Numbered from the stretch's first letter, positions 37,970 to 53,200 are shown. The stretch: DNA of 64,000 bases from Actinernus sp. WN-2022 (GCA_030867875.1 JAOWCC010000432.1:16014-80013), one strand, 5' to 3'. The notes: generated by a model not told the origin, from the sequence alone. Translations and numbers: made by a program.

Positions 37970-39860
37970 TATGATTTGGCTGGAAAGATGGAATCTCTCC
38001 GTTTGAGAATTTTACGGCACATTGAACGTTTTTAAGATTAGCTCGCGGTCAGGAATCTATGAATTGGCTGGAAAGATGGAATCTCTCCGTTTGAGAATTT
38101 TACGGCACATTGAACGTTTTTAAGATTAGCTCGCGGTCAGGAATCTATGAATTGGCTGAAAAGATGGAATCTCTCCGTTTGAGACTTTTACGGCACATTG
38201 AACGTTTTTAAGATTAGCTCGCGGTCAGGAATCTATGAATTGGCTGAAAAGATGGAATCTCTCCGTTTGAGACTTTTACGGCACACTGAACGTTTTTAAG
38301 ATTACCTCGCGAGGAGGAATCTATGAATTGGCTGGAAAGATGGAATCTCTCCGTTTGAGACTTTTACGGCACACTGAACGTTTTTAAGATTAGCTCGCGA
38401 GGAGGAATCTATGAATTGGCTGGAAAGATGGAATCTCTCCGTTTGAGAATTTTACGGCACATTGAACGTTTTTAAGATTAGCTCGCGGTCAGGAATCTAT
38501 GAATTGGCTGGAAAGATGGAATCTCTCCGTTTGAGAATTTTACGGCACATTGAACGTTTTTAAGATTAGCTCGCGGTCAGGAATCTATGAATTGCCTGAA
38601 AAGATGGAATCTCTCCGTTTGAGATTTTTACGGCACACTGAACGTTTTTAAGATTAGCTCGCGAGGAGGATTCTATGAATTGGCTGGAAAGATGGAATCT
38701 CTCCGTTTGAGAATATTACGGCACACTGAACGTTTTTAAGATTAGCTCGCGAGGAGGAATCTATGAATTGGCTGGAAAGATGGAATCTCTCCGTTTGAGA
38801 CTTTTACGGCACACTGAACGTTTTTAAGATTAGCTCGCGAGGAGGAATCTATGAATTGGCTGGAAAGATGGAATCTCTCCGTTTGAGAATTTTACGGCAC
38901 ATTGAACGTTTTTAAGATTAGCTCGCGGTCAGGAATCTATGAATTGGCTGGAAAGATGGAATCTCTCCGTTTGAGAATTTTACGGCACATTGAACGTTTT
39001 TAAGATTATCTCGCGAGCAGGAATCTATGAATTGGCTGGAAAGATGGAATCTCTCCGTTTGAGAATTTTACGGCACATTGAACGTTTTTAAGATTAGCTC
39101 GCGGTCAGGTATCTATGTATTGGCTGGAAAGATGGAATCTCTCCGTTTGAGACTTTTACGGCACATTGAACGTTTTTAAGATTAGCTCGCGGTCAGGAAT
39201 CTATGAATTGGCTGGAAAGATGGAATCTCTCCGTTTGAGACTTTTACGGCACATTGAACGTTTTTAAGATTAGCTCGCGAGGAGGAATCTATGAATTGGC
39301 TGGAAAGATGAAATCTCTCCGTTTGAGAATTTTACGGCACATTGAACGTTTTTAAGATTAGCTCGCGGTCAGGAATCTATGAATTGGCTGGAAAGATGGA
39401 ATCTCTCCGTTTGAGAATTTTACGGCACATTGAACGTTTTTAAGATTAGCTCGGGGTCAGGAATCTATGAATTGGCTGGAAAGATGGAATCTCTCCGTTT
39501 GAGACTTTTACGGCACACTGAACGTTTTTAAGCTTAGCTCGCGAGGAGGAATCTATGAATTGGCTGGAAAGATGGAATCTCTCCGTTTGAGAATTTTACG
39601 GCACATTGAACGTTTTTAAGATTAGCTCGCGGTCAGGAATCTATGAATTGGCTGAAAAGATGGAATCTCTCCGTTTGAGAATTTTGCGGCACATTGAACG
39701 TTTTTAAGATTAGCTCGCGGTCAGGAATCTATGAATTGGCTGAAAAGATGGAATCTCTCCGTTTGAGACTTTTACGGCACACTGAACGTTTTTAAGATTA
39801 GCTCGCGAGGAGGAATCTATGAATTGGCTGGAAAGATGGAATCTCTCCGTTTGAGAATTT
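37970..39860 (+). repeat. Copy of the 27.15-28.95 kb segment
   Basis: GATTACCTCGCG (27,391/38,300) and AGATGAAATC (28,398/39,307) share an offset of 10,909. Left of these the offset is 10,822 (ATGATTTGG at 27,153/37,975), so this copy carries one additional monomer near 38,200. To the right the offset becomes 11,260 (ATCACTCCG 29,811/41,071). The added 351 bp equals four monomers less one base; it includes an 87-bp monomer and lies at about 39,870-40,220. Confidence 0.83.
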
Positions 39861-41939
39861 TACGCCACATTGAACGTTTTTAAGATTAGCTCGCGGTCAG
39901 GAATCTATGAATTGGCTGAAAAGATGGAATCTCTCCGTTTCAGATTTTTACGGCACACTGAACGTTTTTAAGATTAGCTCGCGAGGAGGAATCTATGAAT
40001 TGGCTGGAAAGATGGAATCTCTCCGTTTGAGAATTTTACGGCACATTGAACGTTTTTAAGATTAGCTCGCGGTCAGCAATCTATGAATTGGCTGGAAAGA
40101 TGGAATCTCTCCTTTTGAGAATTTTACGGCACATTGAACGTTTTTAAGATTAGCTCGCGGTCAGCAATCTATGAATTGGCTGGAAAGATGGAATCTCTCC
40201 GTTTGAGAATTTTACGGCACATGAACGTTTTTAAGATTAGCTCGCGGTCAGGAATCTATGAATTGGCTGGAAAGATGGATCTCTCCGTTTGAGAATTTTA
40301 CGGCACATTGAACGTTTTTAAGATTAGCTCGCGGTCAGGAATCTATGAATTGGCTGAAAAGATGGAATCTCTCCGTTTCACACTTTTACGGCACACTGAA
40401 CGTTTTTAAGATTAGCTCGCGGTCAGGAATCTATGAATTGGCTGGAAAGATGGAATCTCTCCGTTTGAGAATATTACGGCACATTGAACGTTTTTAAGAT
40501 TAGCTCGCGGTCAGGAATCTATGAATTGGCTGAAAAGATGGAATCTCTCCGTTTGAGACTTTTACGGCACACTGAACGTTTTTAAGATTAGCTCGCGAGG
40601 AGGAATCTATGAATTGGCTGGAAAGATGGAATCTCTCCTTTTGAGACTTTTACGGCACATTGAACGTTTTTAAGATTAGCTCGCGGTCAGGAATCTATGA
40701 ATTGGCTGGAAAGATGGAATCTCTCCTTTTGAGAATTTTACGGCACATTGAACGTTTTTAAGATTAGCTCGCGGTCAGGAATCTATGAATTGACTGGAAA
40801 GATGGAATCTCTCCGTTTGAGAATTTTACGGCACATTGAACGTTTTTAAGATTAGCTCGCGGTCAGGAATCTATGATTTGGCTGGAAAGATGGAATCTCT
40901 CCGTTTGAGAATTTTACGGCACATTGAACGTTTTTAAGATTAGCTCGCGGTCAGGAATCTATGAATTGGCTGGAAAGATGGAATCTCTCCGTTTGAGAAT
41001 TTTACGGCACATTGAACGTTTTTAAGATTAGCTCGCGGTCAGGAATCTATGAATTGGCTGAAAAGATGGAATCACTCCGTTTGAGACTTTTACGGCGCAC
41101 ACTGAACGTTTTTAAGATTAGCTCGCGAGGAGGAATCTATGAATTGCTGGAAAGATGGAATCTCTCCGTTTGAGACTTTTACGGCACACTGAACGTTTTT
41201 AAGGTTAGCTCGCGAGGAGGAATCTATGAATTGGCTGGAAAGATGGAATCTCTCCGTTTGAGAATTTTACGGCACATTGAACGTTTTAAGATTAGCTCGC
41301 GGTCAGGAATCTATGAATTGGCTGGAAAGATGGAATCTCTCCGTTTGAGAATTTTACGGCACATTGAACGTTTTTAAGATTAGCTCGCGGTCAGGAATCT
41401 ATGAATTGCCTGAAAAGATGGAATCTCTCCGTTTGAGATTTTTACGGCACACTGAACGTTTTTAAGATTAGCTCGCGAGGAGGATTCTATGAATTAGCTG
41501 GAAAGATGGAATCTCTCCGTTTGAGAATTTTACGGCACATTGAACGTTTTTAAGATTAGCTCGCGGTCAGGAATCTATGAATTGGCTGAAAAGATGGAAT
41601 CTCTCCGTTTGAGACTTTTACGGCACACTGAACGTTTTTAAGATTAGCTCGCGGTCAGGAATCTATGAATTGGCTGGAAAGATGGAATCTCTCCGTTTGA
41701 GAATTTTACGGCACATTGAACGTTTTTAAGATTAGCTCGCGGTCAGGAATCTATGAATTGGCTGAAAAGATGAATCTCTCCGTTTGAGACTTTTACGGCA
41801 CACTGAACGTTTTTAAGATTAGCTCGCGAGGAGGAATCTATGAATTGGCTGGAAAGATGGAATCTCTCCGTTTGAGACTTTTACGGCACACTGAACGTTT
41901 TTAAGATTAGCTCGCGAGGAGGAATCTATGATTGGCTGG

Positions 41940-44900
41940 AAAGATGGAATCTCTCCTTTTGAGAATTTTACGGCACATTGAACGTTTTTAAGATTAGCTC
42001 GCGGTCAGGAATCTATGAATTGGCCGGAAAGATGGAATCTCTCCGTTTGAGAATTTTACGGCACATTGAACGTTTTTAAGATTAGCTCGCGGTCAGGAAT
42101 CTATGAATTGGCCGGAAAGATGGAATCTCGCCGTTTGAGAATTTTACGGCACATTGAACGTTTTTAAGATTAGCTCGCGGTCAGGAATCTATGAATTGGC
42201 TGGAAAGATGGAATCTCTCCGTTTGAGAATTTTACGGCACATTGAACGTTTTTAAGATTAGCTCGCGGTCAGGAATCTATGAATTGGCTGGAAAGATGGA
42301 ATCTCTCCGTTTGAGAATATTACGGCACATTGAACGTTTTTAAGATTAGCTCGCGGTCAGGAATCTATGAATTGGCTGAAAAGATGGAATCTCTCCGTTT
42401 GAGACTTTTACGGCACACTGAACGTTTTTAAGATTAGCTCGCGAGGAGGAATCTATGAATTGGCTGGAAAGATGGAATCTCTCCGTTTGAGACTTTTACG
42501 GCACACTGAACGTTTTTAAGATTAGCTCGCGAGGAGGAATCTATGAATTGGCTGGAAAGATGGAATCTCTCCGTTTGAGAATTTTACGGCACATTGAACG
42601 TTTTTAAGATTAGCTCGCGGTCAGGAATCTATGAATTGGCTGGAAAGATGGAATCTCTCCGTTTGAGAATTTTACGGCACATTGAACGTTTTTAAGATTA
42701 GCTCGCGGTCAGGAATCTATGAATTGGCTGAAAAGATGGAATCTCTCCGTTTGAGATTTTTACGGAACACTGAACGTTTTTAAGATTAGCTCGCGAGGAG
42801 GAATCTATGAATTGGCTGGAAAGATGGAATCTCTCCGTTTGAGAATTTTACGGCACATTGAACGTTTTTAAGATTAGCTCGCGGTCAGCAATCTATGAAT
42901 TGGCTGGAAAGATGGAATCTCTCCTTTTGAGAATTTTACGGCACATTGAACGTTTTTAAGATTAGCTCGCGGTCAGGAATCTATGAATTGGCTGGAAAGA
43001 TGGAATCTCTCCGTTTGAGAATTTTACGGCACATGAACGTTTTTAAGATTAGCTCGCGGTCAGGAATCTATGAATTGACTGGAAAGATGGAATCTCTCCG
43101 TTTGAGAATTTTACGGCACATTGAACGTTTTTAAGATTAGCTCGCGGTCAGGAATCTATGATTTGGCTGGAAAGATGGAATCTCTCCGTTTGAGAATTTT
43201 ACGGCACATTGAACGTTTTTAAGATTAGCTCGCGGTCAGGAATCTATGAATTGGCTGGAAAGATGGAATCTCTCCGTTTGAGAATTTTACGGCACATTGA
43301 ACGTTTTTAAGATTAGCTCGCGGTCAGGAATCTATGAATTGGCTGAAAAGATGGAATCTCTCCGTTTGAGACTTTTACGGCACACTGAACGTTTTTAAGA
43401 TTAGCTCGCGAGGAGGAATCTATGAATTGGCTGGAAAGATGGAATCTCTCCGTTTGAGACTTTTACGGCACACTGAACGTTTTTAAGATTAGCTCGCGAG
43501 GAGGAATCTATGAATTGGCTGGAAAGATGGAATCTCTCCGTTTGAGAATTTTACGGCACATTGAACGTTTTTAAGATTAGCTCGCGGTCAGGAATCTATG
43601 AATTGGCTGGAAAGATGGAATCTCTCCGTTTGAGAATTTTACGGCACATTGAACGTTTTTAAGATTAGCTCGCGGTCAGGAATCTATGAATTGCCTGAAA
43701 AGATGGAATCTCTCCGTTTGAGATTTTTACGGCACACTGAACGTTTTTAAGATTAGCTCGCGAGGAGGAATCTATGAATTGGCTGGAAAGATGGAATCTC
43801 TCCGTTTGAGAATTTTACGGCACATTGAACGTTTTTAAGATTAGCTCGCGGTCAGCAATCTATGAATTGGCTGGAAAGATGGAATCTCTCCTTTTGAGAA
43901 TTTTACGGCACATTGAACGTTTTTAAGATTAGCTCGCGGTCAGCAATCTATGAATTGGCTGGAAAGATGGAATCTCTCCGTTTGAGAATTTTACGGCACA
44001 TGAACGTTTTTAAGATTAGCTCGCGGTCAGGAATCTATGAATTGGCTGAAAGATGGAATCTCTCCGTTTGAGAATTTTACGGCACATTGAACGTTTTTAA
44101 GATTAGCTCGCGGTCAGGAATCTATGAATTGGCTGAAAAGATGGAATCTCTCCGTTTCACACTTTTACGGCACACTGAACGTTTTTAAGATTAGCTCGCG
44201 AGGAGGAATCTATGAATTGGCTGGAAAGATGGAATCTCTCCGTTTGAGAATTTTACGGCACATTGAACGTTTTTAAGATTAGCTCGCGGTCAGGAATCTA
44301 TGAATTGGCTGGAAAGATGGAATCTCTCCGTTTGAGAATTTTACGGCACATTGAACGTTTTTAAGATTAGCTCGCGGTCAGGAATCTATGAATTGGCTGA
44401 AAAGATGGAATCTCTCCGTTTGAGATTTTTACGGCACACTGAACGTTTTTAAGATTAGCTCGCGGTCAGGAATCTATGAATTGGCTGGAAAGATGGAATC
44501 TCTCCGTTTGAGAATTTTACGGCACATTGAACGTTTTTAAGATTAGCTCGCGGTCAGGAATCTATGAATTGGCTGAAAAGATGGAATCTCTCCGTTTCAC
44601 ACTTTTACGGCACACTGAACGTTTTTAAGATTAGCTCGCGAGGAGGAATCTATGAATTGGCTGGAAAGATGGAATCTCTCCGTTTGAGAATTTTACGGCA
44701 CATTGAACGTTTTTAAGATTAGCTCGCGGTCAGGAATCTATGAATTGGCTGGAAAGATGGAATCTCTCCGTTTGAGAATTTTACGGCACATTGAACGTTT
44801 TTAAGATTAGCTCGCGGTCAGGAATCTATGAATTGGCTGAAAAGATGGAATCTCTCCGTTTGAGATTTTTACGGCACACTGAACGTTTTTAAGATTAGCT

Positions 44901-47605
44901 CGCGAGCAGGAATCTATGAATTGGCTGGAAAGATGGAATCTCTCCGTTTGAGAATTTTACGGCACATTGAACGTTTTTAAGATTAGCTCGCGGTCAGGAA
45001 TCTATGAATTGGCTGGAAAGATGGAATCTCTCCTTTTGAGAATTTTACGGCACATTGAACGTTTTTAAGATTAGCTCGCGGTCAGGAATCTATGAATTGG
45101 CCGGAAAGATGGAATCTCTCCGTTTGAGAATTTTACGGCACATTGAACGTTTTTAAGATTAGCTCGCGGTCAGGAATCTATGAATTGGCCGGAAAGATGG
45201 AATCTCTCCGTTTGAGAATTTTACGGCACATTGAACGTTTTTAAGATTAGCTCGCGGTCAGGAATCTATGAATTGGCTGGAAAGATGGAATCTCTCCGTT
45301 TGAGAATTTTACGGCACATTGAACGTTTTTAAGATTAGCTCGCGGTCAGGAATCTATGAATTGGCTGGAAAGATGGAATCTCTCCGTTTGAGACTATTAC
45401 GGCACATTGAACGTTTTTAAGATTAGCTCGCGGTCAGGAATCTATGAATTGGCTGAAAAGATGGAATCTCTCCGTTTGAGACTTTTACGGCACACTGAAC
45501 GTTTTTAAGATTAGCTCGCGAGGAGGAATCTATGAATTGGCTGGAAAGATGGAATCTCTCCGTTTGAGACTTTTACGGCACATTGAACGTTTTTAAGATT
45601 AGCTCGCGGTCAGGAATCTATGAATTGGCTGGAAAGATGGAATCTCTCCTTTTGAGAATTTTACGGCACATTGAACGTTTTTAAGATTAGCTCGCGGTCA
45701 GGAATCTATGAATTGACTGGAAAGATGGAATCTCTCCGTTTGAGAATTTTACGGCACATTGAACGTTTTTAAGATTAGCTCGCGGTCAGGAATCTATGAT
45801 TTGGCTGGAAAGATGGAATCTCTCCGTTTGAGAATTTTACGGCACATTGAACGTTTTTAAGATTAGCTCGCGGTCAGGAATCTATGAATTGGCTGGAAAG
45901 ATGGAATCTCTCCGTTTGAGAATTTTACGGCACATTGAACGTTTTTAAGATTAGCTCGCGGTCAGGAATCTATGAATTGGCTGAAAAGATGGAATCTCTC
46001 CGTTTGAGACTTTTACGGCACACTGAACGTTTTTAAGATTACCTCGCGAGGAGGAATCTATGAATTGGCTGGAAAGATGGAATCTCTCCGTTTGAGACTT
46101 TTACGGCACACTGAACGTTTTTAAGATTAGCTCGCGAGGAGGAATCTATGAATTGGCTGGAAAGATGGAATCTCTCCGTTTGAGAATTTTACGGCACATT
46201 GAACGTTTTTAAGATTAGCTCGCGGTCAGGAATCTATGAATTGGCTGGAAAGATGGAATCTCTCCGTTTGAGAATTTTACGGCACATTGAACGTTTTTAA
46301 GATTAGCTCGCGGTCAGGAATCTATGAATTGCCTGAAAAGATGGAATCTCTCCGTTTGAGATTTTTACGGCACACTGAACGTTTTTAAGATTAGCTCGCG
46401 AGGAGGATTCTATGAATTGGCTGGAAAGATGGAATCTCTCCGTTTGAGAATATTACGGCACACTGAACGTTTTTAAGATTAGCTCGCGAGGAGGAATCTA
46501 TGAATTGGCTGGAAAGATGGAATCTCTCCGTTTGAGACTTTTACGGCACACTGAACGTTTTTAAGATTAGCTCGCGAGGAGGAATCTATGAATTGGCTGG
46601 AAAGATGGAATCTCTCCGTTTGAGAATTTTACGGCACATTGAACGTTTTTAAGATTAGCTCGCGGTCAGGAATCTATGAATTGGCTGGAAAGATGGAATC
46701 TCTCCGTTTGAGAATTTTACGGCACATTGAACGTTTTTAAGATTATCTCGCGAGCAGGAATCTATGAATTGGCTGGAAAGATGGAATCTCTCCGTTTGAG
46801 AATTTTACGGCACATTGAACGTTTTTAAGATTAGCTCGCGGTCAGGTATCTATGAATTGGCTGGAAAGATGGAATCTCTCCGTTTGAGACTTTTACGGCA
46901 CATTGAACGTTTTTAAGATTAGCTCGCGGTCAGGAATCTATGAATTGGCTGGAAAGATGGAATCTCTCCGTTTGAGACTTTTACGGCACATTGAACGTTT
47001 TTAAGATTAGCTCGCGAGGAGGAATCTATGAATTGGCTGGAAAGATGAAATCTCTCCGTTTGAGAATTTTACGGCACATTGAACGTTTTTAAGATTAGCT
47101 CGCGGTCAGGAATCTATGAATTGGCTGGAAAGATGGAATCTCTCCGTTTGAGACTTTTACGGCACATTGAACGTTTTTAAGATTAGCTCGCGGTCAGGAA
47201 TCTATGAATTGGCTGGAAAGATGGAATCTCTCCGTTTGAGACTTTTACGGCACACTGAACGTTTTTAAGCTTAGCTCGCGAGGAGGAATCTATGAATTGG
47301 CTGGAAAGATGGAATCTCTCCGTTTGAGAATTTTACGGCACATTGAACGTTTTTAAGATTAGCTCGCGGTCAGGAATCTATGAATTGGCTGGAAAGATGG
47401 AATCTCTCCGTTTGAGAATTTTGCGGCACATTGAACGTTTTTAAGATTAGCTCGCGGTCAGGAATCTATGAATTGGCTGAAAAGATGGAATCTCTCCGTT
47501 TGAGACTTTTACGGCACACTGAACGTTTTTAAGATTAGCTCGCGAGGAGGAATCTATGAATTGGCTGGAAAGATGGAATCTCTCCGTTTGAGAATTTTAC
47601 GGCCA
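41940..47605 (+). repeat. Long duplicated segment, copy 2 (about 5.7 kb)
   Basis: This is the partner of 23,290-28,960. Differences include a lost base near 44,047, GAGCAGG in place of GAGGAGG near 44,905, and GCTGGAAAG in place of GCTGAAAAG in the TTTTGCGG monomer near 47,390. Private single-base losses occur just left of and within it (41,930 and 44,047), unlike copy 1. Confidence 0.9.
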
Positions 47606-49825
47606 CATTGAACGTTTTTAAGATTAGCTCGCGGTCAGGAATCTATGAATTGGCTGAAAAGATGGAATCTCTCCGTTTCAGATTTTTACGGCACACTGAA
47701 CGTTTTTAAGATTAGCTCGCGAGGAGGAATCTATGAATTGGCTGGAAAGATGGAATCTCTCCGTTTGAGAATTTTACGGCACATTGAACGTTTTAAGATT
47801 AGCTCGCGGTCAGCAATCTATGAATTGGCTGGAAAGATGGAATCTCTCCTTTTGAGAATTTTACGGCACATTGAACGTTTTTAAGATTAGCTCGCGGTCA
47901 GCAATCTATGAATTGGCTGGAAAGATGGAATCTCTCCGTTTGAGAATTTTACGGCACATGAACGTTTTTAAGATTAGCTCGCGGTCAGGAATCTATGAAT
48001 TGGCTGGAAAGATGGAATCTCTCCGTTTGAGAATTTTACGGCACATTGAACGTTTTTAAGATTAGCTCGCGGTCAGGAATCTATGAATTGGCTGAAAAGA
48101 TGGAATCTCTCCGTTTCACACTTTTACGGCACACTGAACGTTTTTAAGATTAGCTCGCGAGGAGGAATCTATGAATTGGCTGGAAAGATGGAATCTCTCC
48201 GTTTGAGAATTTTACGGCACATTGAACGTTTTTAAGATTAGCTCGCGGTCAGGAATCTATGAATTGGCTGGAAAGATGGAATCTCTCCGTTTGAGAATTT
48301 TACGGCACATTGAACGTTTTTAAGATTAGCTCGCGGTCAGGAATCTATGAATTGGCTGAAAAGATGGAATCTCTCCGTTTGAGATTTTTACGGCACACTG
48401 AACGTTTTTAAGATTAGCTCGCGAGGAGGAATCTATGAATTGGCTGGAAAGATGGAATCTCTCCGTTTGAGAATTTTACGGCACATTGAACGTTTTTAAG
48501 ATTATCTCGCGAGCAGGAATCTATGAATTGGCTGGAAAGATGGAATCTCTCCGTTTGAGAATTTTACGGCACATTGAACGTTTTTAAGATTAGCTCGCGG
48601 TCAGGTATCTATGAATTGGCTGGAAAGATGGAATCTCTCCGTTTGAGACTTTTACGGCACATTGAACGTTTTTAAGATTAGCTCGCGGTCAGGAATCTAT
48701 GAATTGGCTGGAAAGATGGAATCTCTCCGTTTGAGACTTTTACGGCACATTGAACGTTTTTAAGATTAGCTCGCGAGGAGGAATCTATGAATTGGCTGGA
48801 AAGATGAAATCTCTCCGTTTGAGAATTTTACGGCACATTGAACGTTTTTAAGATTAGCTCGCGGTCAGGAATCTATGAATTGGCTGGAAAGATGGAATCT
48901 CTCCGTTTGAGAATTTTACGGCACATTGAACGTTTTTAAGATTAGCTCGCGGTCAGGAATCTATGAATTGGCTGGAAAGATGGAATCTCTCCGTTTGAGA
49001 CTTTTACGGCACACTGAACGTTTTTAAGCTTAGCTCGCGAGGAGGAATCTATGAATTGGCTGGAAAGATGGAATCTCTCCGTTTGAGAATTTTACGGCAC
49101 ATTGAACGTTTTTAAGATTAGCTCGCGGTCAGGAATCTATGAATTGGCTGGAAAGATGGAATCTCTCCGTTTGAGAATTTTGCGGCACATTGAACGTTTT
49201 TAAGATTAGCTCGCGGTCAGGAATCTATGAATTGGCTGAAAAGATGGAATCTCTCCGTTTGAGACTTTTACGGCACACTGAACGTTTTTAAGATTAGCTC
49301 GCGAGGAGGAATCTATGAATTGGCTGGAAAGATGGAATCTCTCCGTTTGAGAATTTTACGCCACATTGAACGTTTTTAAGATTAGCTCGCGGTCAGGAAT
49401 CTATGAATTGGCTGAAAAGATGGAATCTCTCCGTTTCAGATTTTTACGGCACACTGAACGTTTTTAAGATTAGCTCGCGAGGAGGAATCTATGAATTGGC
49501 TGGAAAGATGGAATCTCTCCGTTTGAGAATTTTACGGCACATTGAACGTTTTTAAGATTAGCTCGCGGTCAGCAATCTATGAATTGGCTGGAAAGATGGA
49601 ATCTCTCCTTTTGAGAATTTTACGGCACATTGAACGTTTTTAAGATTAGCTCGCGGTCAGCAATCTATGAATTGGCTGGAAAGATGGAATCTCTCCGTTT
49701 GAGAATTTTACGGCACATGAACGTTTTTAAGATTAGCTCGCGGTCAGGAATCTATGAATTGGCTGGAAAGATGGAATCTCTCCGTTTGAGAATTTTACGG
49801 CACATTGAACGTTTTTAAGATTAGC
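46735..49825 (+). repeat. 20-monomer (1,759-bp) tandem higher-order repeat
   Basis: GATTATCTCGCGAGCAGG near 46,741 and 48,501, AGATGAAATC at 47,044 and 48,803, AAGCTTAG at 47,267 and 49,026, CGTTTCAGA near 47,680 and 49,435, and the 87-bp monomers near 47,960 and 49,719 all pair at 1,759-1,760 bp. The first unit carries an extra C near 47,603 and a lost T near 47,793. Similarity covers about 46,735-48,066 and 48,494-49,825. Confidence 0.87.
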
Positions 49826-50279
49826 TCGCGGTCAGGAATCTATGAATTGCCTGAAAAGATGGAATCTCTCCGTTTGAGATTTTTACGGCACACTGAACGT
49901 TTTTAAGATTAGCTCGCGAGGAGGAATCTATGAATTGGCTGGAAAGATGGAATCTCTCCGTTTGAGAATTTTACGGCACATTGAACGTTTTTAAGATTAG
50001 CTCGCGGTCAGGAATCTATGAATTGGCTGAAAAGATGGAATCTCTCCGTTTGAGACTTTTACGGCACACTGAACGTTTTTAAGATTAGCTCGCGGTCAGG
50101 AATCTATGAATTGGCTGGAAAGATGGAATCTCTCCGTTTGAGAATTTTACGGCACATTGAACGTTTTTAAGATTAGCTCGCGGTCAGGAATCTATGAATT
50201 GGCTGAAAAGATGGAATCTCTCCGTTTGAGACTTTTACGGCACACTGAACGTTTTTAAGATTAGCTCGCGGTCAGGAAT

Positions 50280-53200
50280 CTATGAATTGGCTGGAAAGAT
50301 GGAATCTCTCCGTTTGAGAATTTTACGGCACATTGAACGTTTTTAAGATTAGCTCGCGGTCAGGAATCTATGAATTGGCTGAAAAGATGGAATCTCTCCG
50401 TTTGAGACTTTTACGGCACACTGAACGTTTTTAAGATTAGCTCGCGAGGAGGAATCTATGAATTGGCTGGAAAGATGGAATCTCTCCGTTTGAGACTTTT
50501 ACGGCACACTGAACGTTTTTAAGATTAGCTCGCGAGGAGGAATCTATGAATTGGCTGGAAAGATGGAATCTCTCCGTTTGAGAATTTTACGGCACATTGA
50601 ACGTTTTTAAGATTAGCTCGCGGTCAGGAATCTATGAATTGGCTGGAAAGATGGAATCTCTCCGTTTGAGAATTTTACGGCACATTGAACGTTTTTAAGA
50701 TTAGCTCGCGGTCAGGAATCTATGAATTGGCTGGAAAGATGGAATCTCTCCGTTTGAGACTTTTACGGCACATTGAACGTTTTTAAGATTAGCTCGCGAG
50801 GAGGAATCTATGAATTGGCTGGAAAGATGAAATCTCTCCGTTTGAGAATTTTACGGCACATTGAACGTTTTTAAGATTAGCTCGCGGTCAGGAATCTATG
50901 AATTGGCTGGAAAGATGGAATCTCTCCGTTTGAGAATTTTACGGCACATTGAACGTTTTTAAGATTAGCTCGCGGTCAGGAATCTATGAATTGGCTGGAA
51001 AGATGGAATCTCTCCGTTTGAGACTTTTACGGCACACTGAACGTTTTTAAGCTTAGCTCGCGAGGAGGAATCTATGAATTGGCTGGAAAGATGGAATCTC
51101 TCCGTTTGAGAATTTTACGGCACATTGAACGTTTTTAAGATTAGCTCGCGGTCAGGAATCTATGAATTGGCTGGAAAGATGGAATCTCTCCGTTTGAGAA
51201 TTTTGCGGCACATTGAACGTTTTTAAGATTAGCTCGCGGTCAGGAATCTATGAATTGGCTGAAAAGATGGAATCTCTCCGTTTGAGACTTTTACGGCACA
51301 CTGAACGTTTTTAAGATTAGCTCGCGAGGAGGAATCTATGAATTGGCTGGAAAGATGGAATCTCTCCGTTTGAGAATTTTACGGCACATTGAACGTTTTT
51401 AAGATTAGCTCGCGGTCAGGAATCTATGAATTGCCTGAAAAGATGGAATCTCTCCGTTTGAGATTTTTACGGCACACTGAACGTTTTTAAGATTAGCTCG
51501 CGAGGAGGAATCTATGAATTGGCTGGAAAGATGGAATCTCTCCGTTTGAGAATTTTACGGCACATTGAACGTTTTTAAGATTAGCTCGCGGTCAGGAATC
51601 TATGAATTGGCTGAAAAGATGGAATCTCTCCGTTTGAGACTTTTACGGCACACTGAACGTTTTTAAGATTAGCTCGCGGTCAGGAATCTATGAATTGGCT
51701 GGAAAGATGGAATCTCTCCGTTTGAGAATTTTACGGCACATTGAACGTTTTTAAGATTAGCTCGCGGTCAGGAATCTATGAATTGGCTGAAAAGATGGAA
51801 TCTCTCCGTTTGAGACTTTTACGGCACACTGAACGTTTTTAAGATTAGCTCGCGAGGAGGAATCTATGAATTGGCTGGAAAGATGGAATCTCTCCGTTTG
51901 AGACTTTTACGGCACACTGAACGTTTTTAAGATTAGCTCGCGAGGAGGAATCTATGAATTGGCTGGAAAGATGGAATCTCTCCGTTTGAGAATTTTACGG
52001 CACATTGAACGTTTTTAAGATTAGCTCGCGGTCAGGAATCTATGAATTGGCTGGAAAGATGGAATCTCTCCGTTTGAGAATTTTACGGCACATTGAACGT
52101 TTTTAAGATTAGCTCGCGGTCAGGAATCTATGAATTCGCTGAAAAGATGGAATCTCTCCGTTTGAGATTTTTACGGCACACTGAACGTTTTTAAGATTAG
52201 CTCGCGAGGAGGAATCAATGAATTGGCTGGAAAGATGGAATCTCTCCGTTTGAGAATTTTACGGCACATTGAACGTTTTTAAGATTAGCTCGCCGTCAGG
52301 AATCTATGAATTGGCTGGAAAGATGGAATCTCTCCTTTTGAGAATTTTACGGCACATTGAACGTTTTTAAGATTAGCTCGCGGTCAGGAATCTATGAATT
52401 GGCTGGAAAGATGGAATCTCTCCGTTTGAGAATTTTACGGCACATTGAACGTTTTTAAGATTAGCTCGCGGTCAGGAATCTATGAATTGGCTCGAAAGAT
52501 GGAATCTCTCCGTTTGAGAATTTTACGGCACATTGAACGTTTTTAAGATTAGCTCGCGGTCAGGAATCTATGAATTGGCTGGAAAGATGGAATCTCTCCG
52601 TTTGAGAATTTTACGGCACATTGAACGTTTTTAAGATTAGCTCGCGGTCAGGAATCTATGAATTGGCTGAAAAGATGGAATCTCTCCGTTTGAGACTTTT
52701 ACGGCACACTGAACGTTTTTAAGATTAGCTCGCGAGGAGGAATCTATGAATTGGCTGGAAAGATGGAATCTCTCCGTTTGAGACTTTTACGGCACACTGA
52801 ACGTTTTTAAGATTAGCTCGCGAGGAGGAATCTATGAATTGGCTGGAAAGATGGAATCTCTCCGTTTGAGAATTTTACGGCACATTGAACGTTTTTAAGA
52901 TTAGCTCGCGGTCAGGAATCTATGAATTGGCTGGAAAGATGGAATCTCTCCGTTTGAGAATTTTACGGCACATTGAACGTTTTTAAGATTAGCTCGCGGT
53001 CAGGAATCTATGAATTGGCTGGAAAGATGGAATCTCTCCGTTTGAGACTTTTACGGCACATTGAACGTTTTTAAGATTAGCTCGCGAGGAGGAATCTATG
53101 AATTGGCTGGAAAGATGAAATCTCTCCGTTTGAGAATTTTACGGCACATTGAACGTTTTTAAGATTAGCTCGCGGTCAGGAATCTATGAATTGGCTGGAA

